This document shows positions 1-5,100 of a DNA stretch of 6,564 nt, one piece after another; within the stretch, counting starts at the first letter, position 1; every line of letters begins with the position of its first letter. The position numbers and the translations under genes are program-made. The notes beneath the pieces are model-generated. The model had not been told where the DNA came from and ran no database searches. It saw only the letters and a program-made list of their open reading frames with translations. Source of the stretch: Chloroflexota bacterium (lineage in GTDB: Bacteria > Chloroflexota > Dehalococcoidia > UBA2979); contig CANFFZ010000109.1 in assembly GCA_947446155.1 (NCBI GenBank), positions 1 to 6,564 of the forward strand. Direction: 5' to 3'.

Positions 1-366
1 CAGGAGGGGAGCAGCCCGCTCTCCGACTTCCGCGCCTCGCTGCAGAAGGTGTCCTCCTTCGACACTCAGTGCGCGCTGCCGGCACACGAGTTCACGATCG
101 CCGATCTCAAGGCCCGCTGTGACGTGCTGCTCCACCACCACGACGAGCGGCTAAACGAGGTGCGTGAGGCGATCGGGTCGGGGGAGACCTCGGGCCGGGT
201 GATCAGCCAGAACGTCCACTGGAACACGGGGCCGTTCGACGATTTCAACATCTTCATGAAGCGGTCGGCCCTGGGCGAGACGCTGGCGCACCTCCGCCTG
301 CTGGAGGACGACGGCCGCGTCGAGCGCATCGAGGCTGACGAACGGCTCCTGTGGCGTAAGAAGTAG
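1..366 (+). CDS. MBL-fold metallo-hydrolase, C-terminal part (5' end outside window)
   Basis: The reading frame is open from the first base and stops at TAG 364-366, giving 121 visible residues. The fragment looks like the end of a LACTB2-like metallo-beta-lactamase-fold hydrolase. It begins with the helix that usually reads PL-x-x-y-x-x-SL. Next comes LPAHE (residues 26-30), which matches the family's LPGHG, with H29 as the expected late metal ligand. The linker helix LLHHHDERL (43-51) follows, and then a winged-helix-like tail ending in ALGETLAHLRLLEDDGRVER. The first visible GTG (base 49) lies inside this conserved region, so it is not the true start. The catalytic HxHxDH motif would lie upstream, outside the window. 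The substrate cannot be inferred. An Ala-Glu pair replaces the more common Gly-Gly around the metal His, which is a minor variation. The gene is separated by 67 bases and a hairpin from murT, so cotranscription is uncertain. Confidence 0.85.
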   Translation, partial: QEGSSPLSDFRASLQKVSSFDTQCALPAHEFTIADLKARCDVLLHHHDERLNEVREAIGSGETSGRVISQNVHWNTGPFDDFNIFMKRSALGETLAHLRLLEDDGRVERIEADERLLWRKK

Positions 367-392
367 GGCGCAGGACTCGGCTGTAACGAAAG

Positions 393-414
393 CGCGGAGG
401 ATTTTCGCTCCGCG
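393..414 (+). other. GC-rich inverted repeat between the MBL gene and murT
   Basis: CGCGGAG (393-399) and CTCCGCG (408-414) form a perfect 7-bp stem with an 8-base loop, GATTTTCG. No T-run follows (the next bases are ACCATGCG), so it is not a classical intrinsic terminator. It could be a terminator of the U-tract-less kind, a protein-binding palindrome or a 5' UTR hairpin of murT. It ends 19 bases before the murT ATG. I see no convincing promoter hexamers in the gap. Confidence 0.5.
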
Positions 415-433
415 ACCATGCGACACTGAAAGC

Positions 434-1864
434 ATGTCTGGACTGGTCGAGAAGACCGAAGGCCCTACGATTCGTGAGCGCGCCGCGCTGATGCTCGGCC
501 GCGCGGCCGGCACGGCTGCGCGCCGCTTCGGGCGTGGCGGTGGGACGGCGCTTCCGGGGCTGGTCGCGGGGGCGCTGGCGCCGAGCCTGCTCGAACGGCT
601 CGCGCAGCAGTCCGGCCAGGGCGTGGTCACGATCACCGGTACCAATGGCAAGACGACCACGACCCACCTGATCGCCTCGATCCTGCGGGCGCACGGCGTC
701 GATCCGCTCACGAACCCCTCCGGCTCCAACCTTGAGCGTGGCCTCGTGGTCGCGTACGTCGAGGCCGCGGAGCCGGGTGGCCGGATCGCGGACGCGGCTT
801 CGCGTGTCGGCGTGTTCGAAGTGGACGAGGCGGTCCTCGCGCGGCTGTTCCCGCGCCTCCGGCCACGGGTCGCGGTGTTCCTCAACCTGTTCCGCGACCA
901 ACTCGACCGTTACGGCGAGGTGGACTCCGTCGGCGAGGGGTGGGGCGGGATGCTCGCCTCCGCCGATCCGGGGTGCACACTGGTCCTGAACGCGGACGAC
1001 CCGTCGATCGCGCAACTCGCCGCGGAGACGCGGGCGCAGATCCTGACGTTCGGCATCGACGACCGCGAGGTGCGACTGGCGCAGGCGGACCACGCCTCGG
1101 ACGCGCGATTCTGCCGCTGTGGCGGGCGCTTTGCCTATGAGGCGATCTTCATGGGGCATGTCGGCATCTGGGCATGCACCTCCTGCGGCGAGCGTCGCCC
1201 CAACCCTCGAGTCTCCGCGCGGCACATCGAACTGAACGCCGAAGGCTCGCGCGTCGAGGTGAGCATCGACGGTGCGCTGGTGACCCTCGAGATCCCCATG
1301 GCGGGGTTGTACTCCGTCTACAACGCACTCGCGGCAGCCGCCGCCGCGCATGCCCTCGGCGTCCCGGTGACGACGATCGCGCGCGCCATCGCGGACGCGG
1401 GCCCGGCGTTCGGGCGGCAGGAACGCTTCGAGGTGGACGGGCGCTCCGTGCGCGTGCTGCTCGCGAAGAACCCGGCCGGGATGAACGAGTTGCTGCGTGC
1501 CCTCGTCGCCGGGGCGCGCGACGGCCAGCCGATCCACCTGCTCGCGATGCTGAACGACGGCGTGCAGGACGGTCAGGATGTCTCCTGGATCTACGACGCT
1601 GACATCGAAGCGTTGGCGGGTCGCGATGTCATCGTGACCTGCTCGGGTGACCGCGCGGACGACTTTGCGTTGCGCTGGCACCTCGCGGGTATCGACCCCG
1701 CGGCCGTCATCCCCGACACCGAGGCGGCCCTCGACGCCGCACTCGGACGTACGCCGCACGGCGCATGCCTCGATGTGGTCGCGACGTACACCGCGATGAT
1801 CGATGTGCGCGAAGCCCTCGCGCGACGCGCCGGCGTCGGCTCGTACTGGGAGGTGGCGCGATGA
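434..1864 (+). CDS. murT: Lipid II isoglutaminyl synthase, MurT (Mur-ligase-like) subunit
   Basis: This 476-residue protein is the ATP-using partner of GatD. Together they amidate the alpha-carboxyl of D-Glu in lipid II at the cytoplasmic face of the membrane. The N-terminus has the family's GRGGGTALPG stretch (33-42). The Mur-ligase central domain follows, with the P-loop GTNGKTTTT (69-77), TNPSGSNLERG (93-103), EVDEA (129-133), NLFRDQLDRYGEVD (151-164) and LNADDP (185-190). A zinc-ribbon insert carries C227, C229, C248 and C251. The C-terminal DUF1727 domain starts near LLAKNPAGMNE (342-352) and contains DGQDVSWIYD (379-388), the region that in characterised MurT supplies the Asp of the GatD catalytic triad. 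The length is normal for the family. The start at ATG 434 has only a weak purine-rich stretch (GAAAG) upstream. ATG 488 is an alternative but would leave a shorter N-terminus. The 3' end overlaps gatD by 4 bases (ATGA), indicating translational coupling. Confidence 0.95.
   Translation: MSGLVEKTEGPTIRERAALMLGRAAGTAARRFGRGGGTALPGLVAGALAPSLLERLAQQSGQGVVTITGTNGKTTTTHLIASILRAHGVDPLTNPSGSNLERGLVVAYVEAAEPGGRIADAASRVGVFEVDEAVLARLFPRLRPRVAVFLNLFRDQLDRYGEVDSVGEGWGGMLASADPGCTLVLNADDPSIAQLAAETRAQILTFGIDDREVRLAQADHASDARFCRCGGRFAYEAIFMGHVGIWACTSCGERRPNPRVSARHIELNAEGSRVEVSIDGALVTLEIPMAGLYSVYNALAAAAAAHALGVPVTTIARAIADAGPAFGRQERFEVDGRSVRVLLAKNPAGMNELLRALVAGARDGQPIHLLAMLNDGVQDGQDVSWIYDADIEALAGRDVIVTCSGDRADDFALRWHLAGIDPAAVIPDTEAALDAALGRTPHGACLDVVATYTAMIDVREALARRAGVGSYWEVAR
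1848..1853 (+). promoter_or_regulatory. Ribosome-binding site fixing the gatD start
   Basis: GGGAGG lies 7 bases before ATG 1861, inside the last codons of murT. It decides the gatD start against longer in-frame options and supports coupled MurT/GatD synthesis. Confidence 0.8.
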
Positions 1865-2652
1865 CCTCGAAGCCCGCCCGTTCGATCCGCGTGGTGACGT
1901 TGTATGGCGACGTGATGAACGTCTACGCCGACCGCGGCAACGAGATCGCGCTGCGCGCGCGTGCTGCCGAGCACGGTGTGAGTGTCGAGGTGACCTCCGT
2001 CAGCCTCGGTGATCCGCTACCGGCGGAGGCCGACCTCGTGCTGATCGGTGGCGGGCAGGATCGCGAGCAGCGGCGCATCGCGGACGAACTCGCGGCGCGC
2101 GGGCCGGCACTGCGCGCATGGGCCGAGGACGACACGGCGATGCTCGCGGTGTGCGGCGGCTTCCAGTTGTTCGGTCGCTGGTATCGCGACGCCTCCGGCA
2201 CCGAACTCCCCGGCGCGGGTGTTTTCGATGTCACAACCCTCGCACCAGGCCCCGGCGCGGCACGCTGCATCGGCGACATTCTCGCCGCCGCGCAGATCGA
2301 GGGTGTGCGCGAGGTCGTGGGCTTCGAGAACCACGGCGGGCGCACCTACCTCGGGCCTGGCGCCCGCCCATTCGCGCGCGTCGAGTACGGACGTGGCAAT
2401 AACGGTGAGGACGGCACAGAGGGCGTGGTGTTTCGCAACGCGATCGGGACTTACCTCCATGGGTCGCTGCTGCCGAAGAACCCCGCGCTCCTCGACTGGC
2501 TGATCGCGGCGGCACTGCGCCACCGCTACGGCGCGGGCACGCCCGAGGCGCACATCGACATGCTCCCCGCGTCCTACGCGGAGCGGGCCCATGCGGCCTC
2601 GATGGCCGTCGCCCGTCGGCGATCACCGAAGTTCGAGCCGGTAGTGAAGTGA
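1861..2652 (+). CDS. gatD: Lipid II isoglutaminyl synthase, GatD glutamine amidotransferase subunit
   Basis: This 263-residue protein is a class I glutamine amidotransferase of the GatD/CobB-CobQ type. It releases ammonia from glutamine and passes it to MurT for amidation of lipid II. Visible features are the N-terminal LYGDVMNVYADRGN (14-27), the oxyanion-side LIGGGQDREQ (61-70), and the nucleophile elbow VCGGFQLFG (97-105) with C98 as nucleophile. GFENHGGRTYLG (154-165) and GTYLHGSLLPKNP (196-208), with H200 as catalytic His, complete the pattern. The third triad residue is expected from MurT. The start is ATG 1861, with a strong ribosome-binding site GGGAGG (1848-1853) 7 bases upstream inside the murT end. 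The frame is open farther upstream but has no matching protein. The stop at 2650-2652 overlaps the start of the next gene. All expected catalytic residues are present. Confidence 0.95.
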   Translation: MTSKPARSIRVVTLYGDVMNVYADRGNEIALRARAAEHGVSVEVTSVSLGDPLPAEADLVLIGGGQDREQRRIADELAARGPALRAWAEDDTAMLAVCGGFQLFGRWYRDASGTELPGAGVFDVTTLAPGPGAARCIGDILAAAQIEGVREVVGFENHGGRTYLGPGARPFARVEYGRGNNGEDGTEGVVFRNAIGTYLHGSLLPKNPALLDWLIAAALRHRYGAGTPEAHIDMLPASYAERAHAASMAVARRRSPKFEPVVK

Positions 2653-3464
2653 TGGACGGGCCAGGTCACGGCCCGTTGAGCTCACGTCGTGCGTTCCTGA
2701 CGCGAAGCGCCTTCGCGGCTGGCGGCCTGCTGCTGCTCGCGTGCGGCGGGGATGACGAGGCGCCAGCAACCCCGACCGGGACCGCGACCACACCGCCGGC
2801 GAAGGCGACTGAAACCCCTCGAACGAGCGCCATACCGACGGCGAGCGCCACGCCGACCGCCGCCGCTTCGGCGCCCCCAGCGGCGACACCGGCACTCACC
2901 GGGCCGACCGGATTCGCCTATCCGATCGCTGGCGCCTGCATGCCTGCGGGCGATCAGTTGATGCCGAATGCGCCGCGCACATACCGGAACGGCATTCACG
3001 AAGGCCTCGACTTCTACCCGGGGCTTGCGTGTGCGCCGATCCAGCGCGGCACGCCGATCCTCGCGGCGAAGGACGGCACGGTGGTCCGCGCCGACCTCGC
3101 GTACCAAGACATCACCCTCGCGCTGGTCCAGGAACTGGACGCGCGGACCAAGGCGCAGGGCTTCTCCGACCCGGTCACCCTCGATATCTACCGAGGGCGC
3201 CAAGTGTGGGTTGACCACGGCGGCGGCATCGTGACGCGTCATTGCCACATGCAGTTCATCGACCCCGCCATCTCGGTCGGCGTTGCGGTGAAGACCGGTA
3301 CTGTCCTGGGTGGCGTCGGCGAGTCGGGTACGCCCGAGTTCATCACGGCGCCGAACACCGAGCTGCACCTGCACTGGGAGTTGCGCGGCGGCGAGTCGTT
3401 CCTCGGCAGCGGCCTGCCGCCCGCGACCGTGCGAGCGCTGTACCAGCGGGTGTTCACCCGCTAG
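2652..3464 (+). CDS. Tat-exported lipoprotein with M23 (LytM-like) peptidase domain
   Basis: This 270-residue protein is probably a membrane-anchored peptidoglycan endopeptidase on the outer face of the cell membrane. The signal has a twin-arginine motif SRRAFL (11-16), a hydrophobic stretch (19-30) and a lipobox LLAC with C31 as the lipidated Cys. A low-complexity linker rich in Pro, Thr and Ala spans about 36-85. The M23 domain carries the zinc ligands: HEGLD (H116, D120), RHCHM (H199 as the expected catalytic His, H197 nearby) and HLH (H239, H241). All expected metal and catalytic positions are present, so it is likely active. About 78 residues separate D120 from H199, longer than I expect, suggesting an insert around 150-185. 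ATG 2652 shares one base with the gatD stop (TGATG). GTG 2649, one codon earlier, is equally possible. The start is probably coupled to gatD. The lgt product may lipidate C31. Confidence 0.87.
   Translation: MDGPGHGPLSSRRAFLTRSAFAAGGLLLLACGGDDEAPATPTGTATTPPAKATETPRTSAIPTASATPTAAASAPPAATPALTGPTGFAYPIAGACMPAGDQLMPNAPRTYRNGIHEGLDFYPGLACAPIQRGTPILAAKDGTVVRADLAYQDITLALVQELDARTKAQGFSDPVTLDIYRGRQVWVDHGGGIVTRHCHMQFIDPAISVGVAVKTGTVLGGVGESGTPEFITAPNTELHLHWELRGGESFLGSGLPPATVRALYQRVFTR
2757..2906 (+). repeat. Low-complexity Pro/Thr/Ala-rich linker coding segment
   Basis: Within the lipoprotein gene, residues about 36-85 consist almost only of Ala, Pro, Thr, Ser and a few charged residues, with recurring short units such as TPT and SATPT. 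This is a flexible spacer between the lipidated Cys and the peptidase domain, a common design for cell-wall lipoproteins. It shows no strict nucleotide period. Confidence 0.7.
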
Positions 3465-3470
3465 GCGCGC

Positions 3471-3476
3471 TACCGT
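3471..3476 (+). promoter_or_regulatory. Possible -10 element of lgt
   Basis: TACCGT fits a TAnnnT -10 box and ends 31 bases before GTG 3507. No good -35 box is seen at 16-18 bases. An overlapping alternative is TTCACC (3453-3458), N17, TAGAGC. Support is weak, apart from the similar placement of TAnnnT elements before other genes here. Confidence 0.3.
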
Positions 3477-3506
3477 AGAGCCCTCACCACCATCCGAGGA
3501 GCGCCT

Positions 3507-4373
3507 GTGCCTGGCCTCGTCTTTCTGGCCATCGAGATCCCGTTCGACCCGCGCATCATCACGATCGGTGGGGTGATCCTGACGTGGCACGGGCTGTTCA
3601 CGGCGATCGGCATCCTCGGCGGTGTGCAGATCGCGCTTTGGTTCGGGCGTCGCCACGGCTATGACGAGGACGACGCGTACACCCTCGCGCTGATCGGAAT
3701 CCCGAGCGGCATCCTCGGCGCGCGGCTCCTGTTCGTCGCGGAGCACTGGTCGTTCTACAGCGATACGCCGCTCCAGATCCTCGCGCTGACCGAGGGCGGG
3801 ATTTCTGTCTGGGGCGCCGTCCTCGGCGGAGTGGCGGGGCCGCTGCTCTTCGCGTGGTGGAAGCACTACGACATCCCGCTGGGCCTCGACATGGGCGGGC
3901 TTGGGCTGATCCTCGGCATGGCAATCGGACGCCTCGGCGACGTCGTGAACGGCGAGCACCTGGCGAAGGCGACGAGCCTGCCGTGGGGCGTCGTCTACAC
4001 CGACCCCGACTCGCCGGCGTATGCGCATTCGCTGCTCGTGGGCGCGCACCATCCCGCAACGACCTACGAAATGCTCGGCGACCTCGTGATCCTCGCCGCG
4101 ATGCTCTGGCTGAAGGCGGGGCCATTGCGCTGGCGGCACGGCCTGACGTTCACGTTCTTCTTCGCCTCGTATGCCGTGATGCGGTTCTTCGTCTCGTACC
4201 TCCGAGTCGACTCGGAGGAGACGTTCATCTTCAGCATCACGTGGCCCCAGATGGTGTCGCTGTTCGGCGCGCTCGCGATGATCCCCGTCGGCTGGTACTT
4301 CTGGCGTCGTGGCGAGACACGGCCAGCGGCCGCCACCACCCCGGCGGGCCGTGTCCGCGTGCGTCGCAAGTAG
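3507..4373 (+). CDS. lgt: Prolipoprotein diacylglyceryl transferase
   Basis: This 288-residue polytopic membrane protein moves diacylglycerol from phosphatidylglycerol to the lipobox Cys of prolipoproteins, the first step of lipoprotein maturation. Recognisable motifs in order are TWHGLFTAIG (26-35), GARLLFV (71-77), EGGISVWGAVLGG (96-108), the Lgt signature IGRLGDVVNGE (140-150) with R142 and E150, LPWGVVY (158-164), HPATTYE (182-188) and MRFFVSYLRVD (225-235). Several hydrophobic segments fit the family's seven membrane spans. By comparison with E. coli Lgt as I recall it, H103 is W102, N146 is D145 and E243 is S230, while R143, E151 and R239 are kept. The Trp variant is known in Actinobacteria; the other two are less usual. 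The start is GTG 3507, with GAGGAG (3496-3501) 5 bases upstream. Its upstream neighbour is itself a lipoprotein and so a natural substrate. Confidence 0.93.
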   Translation: MPGLVFLAIEIPFDPRIITIGGVILTWHGLFTAIGILGGVQIALWFGRRHGYDEDDAYTLALIGIPSGILGARLLFVAEHWSFYSDTPLQILALTEGGISVWGAVLGGVAGPLLFAWWKHYDIPLGLDMGGLGLILGMAIGRLGDVVNGEHLAKATSLPWGVVYTDPDSPAYAHSLLVGAHHPATTYEMLGDLVILAAMLWLKAGPLRWRHGLTFTFFFASYAVMRFFVSYLRVDSEETFIFSITWPQMVSLFGALAMIPVGWYFWRRGETRPAAATTPAGRVRVRRK

Positions 4374-4379
4374 CCTTCG

Positions 4380-4661
4380 ATGCCCGGCGCGCCGAACGAG
4401 GTCGACGTCGTGCTGTACGTGGGCACGGACTGCCACCTCTGCCAGATCGCACGCCACCTGCTGCTCGCGCTGCGCCGCTCGATCCCGTTCCACCTGCGGG
4501 AGGTGGAGATCGCGAGCGACCCGGACCTAGAGCGGCGCTTCCTCCTCGAAGTCCCGGTGATCGAGGTGGACGGCGAGATCGCGGCACAGGCCCCCGTGGA
4601 GATCGAGGCGGTGCGCGCGGCCGTCGTGCGCGCTCGGCTGCGGCGGGCGACCCTCGGCTAG
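4380..4661 (+). CDS. Glutaredoxin/thioredoxin-fold small protein (DUF836-like)
   Basis: This 93-residue protein begins with a beta strand (VDVVLYVG, 8-15) followed by TDCHLCQIAR (16-25), a CxxC redox motif with C18 and C21 at the start of the first helix. VPVIEVDGE (58-66) supplies the cis-proline (P59) expected across from the CxxC in thioredoxin folds. The size and the CHLC motif match the glutaredoxin-like DUF836 family, whose substrates are generally unknown; a thiol-disulfide role in the cytosol is likely. There is no signal peptide. The start at ATG 4380 lies 6 bases after the lgt stop, and no Shine-Dalgarno sequence is visible, so translation may depend on coupling to lgt. The stop TAG (4659-4661) forms part of a possible -10 box for the next gene. 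Confidence 0.82.
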   Translation: MPGAPNEVDVVLYVGTDCHLCQIARHLLLALRRSIPFHLREVEIASDPDLERRFLLEVPVIEVDGEIAAQAPVEIEAVRAAVVRARLRRATLG

Positions 4662-4664
4662 ACT
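4659..4664 (+). promoter_or_regulatory. Possible -10 element of the VOC gene
   Basis: TAGACT overlaps the stop codon of the preceding gene and ends 28 bases before ATG 4692. It matches TAnnnT. No clear -35 box lies at 16-18 bases, so the call rests on position and resemblance to other elements in the window. Confidence 0.35.
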
Positions 4665-4691
4665 GCGCGCTCCGAGCCCGAGGAGACGCTG

Positions 4692-5045
4692 ATGCCGAGC
4701 CCGCTCGTCTACTTCCAGATTGCCACCCCCGACACCGAGGCGGCCCGCGCCTTCTACAGCGCTCTCTTCGACTGGAAATGGGGCGAGCCAGGTGGGCGCA
4801 GCCAGTCGGTCGATGCGCAGGGCCCGGGCGACTTCGACCCCAAGGGTTCGATGCTCCAGTTGGCGGAGGGTGTCGCGCCGTTCGTGACGCCGTGGTTCCG
4901 GGTGGGCGATCTCGTTGCGACGGTGGAGCGCGCGCTGGCGCTGGGTGCCCAGGTGCTCATTCCGATTCGCCAGGGTGCGACCGGCACGCACACGTGTCTC
5001 GTCCGAGGACCGGACGGGCAGACGCTCGGCATCGTCCAGGCGTAG
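4692..5045 (+). CDS. VOC-family (glyoxalase/bleomycin-resistance-like) protein
   Basis: This 117-residue single-domain protein opens with VYFQIATPDTEAARAFYSALF (6-26), the standard first strand and helix of the vicinal oxygen chelate fold. It ends with the second-module signature VRGPDGQTLGIVQA (104-117). The C-terminal helix VGDLVATVERALALGAQVL (71-89) fits the usual second beta-alpha unit. Gln (residue 9) sits where many metal-binding members have His, and the final strand lacks the usual Glu, so metal-dependent glyoxalase or dioxygenase activity is doubtful. A binding or accessory role is more plausible. The start at ATG 4692 has a good ribosome-binding site, GAGGAG (4680-4685), 6 bases upstream. 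The specific function is unknown. Confidence 0.85.
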   Translation: MPSPLVYFQIATPDTEAARAFYSALFDWKWGEPGGRSQSVDAQGPGDFDPKGSMLQLAEGVAPFVTPWFRVGDLVATVERALALGAQVLIPIRQGATGTHTCLVRGPDGQTLGIVQA

Positions 5046-5068
5046 GTGGTGCTGCGATTCGCGTGATG

Positions 5069-5074
5069 TAGCCT
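5069..5074 (+). promoter_or_regulatory. Possible -10 element of aroA
   Basis: TAGCCT, directly preceded by TG, ends 27 bases before GTG 5101. The same hexamer forms the -10 of the much better supported promoter at 6416-6445. No good -35 box is seen at the right distance. Confidence 0.35.
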
Positions 5075-5083
5075 GTCGAAGCG

Positions 5084-5093
5084 AAGGTGGGAG
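5084..5093 (+). promoter_or_regulatory. Ribosome-binding site favouring GTG start of aroA
   Basis: AAGGTGGGAG lies 7 bases before GTG 5101 and 16 bases before ATG 5110. The spacing favours the GTG. Confidence 0.6.
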
Positions 5094-5100
5094 TGCCTCG

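Noticed and set aside
254..1759. A 501-codon minus-strand frame opposite murT.
   Set aside because: Low-complexity composition, no domain signature, and murT on the other strand is unambiguous.
1765..1860. Upstream extension of the gatD frame inside murT.
   Set aside because: The GatD fold begins just after ATG 1861, which has its own ribosome-binding site.
4371..4376. TAGCCT just before the glutaredoxin-like ATG as a -10 box of a leaderless transcript.
   Set aside because: Only 3 bases separate it from the ATG, too close for a start at the A of ATG, and its TAG is simply the lgt stop codon.
2682..4493. A 603-codon open frame on the minus strand opposite the lipoprotein and lgt genes.
   Set aside because: It is Arg/Asp/Glu/His-rich with no recognisable motif and lies entirely opposite two confident genes. 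Such antisense frames are normal in GC-rich DNA.
3854..5071. A 405-codon + strand frame running across the lgt end, the glutaredoxin-like gene and the VOC gene.
   Set aside because: Arg/Ala/Gly-rich translation without homology; three real genes use the other frames.
4915..5100. Upstream extension of the aroA frame into the VOC gene.
   Set aside because: The extension does not resemble EPSP synthase, overlaps a real gene, and a good ribosome-binding site precedes GTG 5101.
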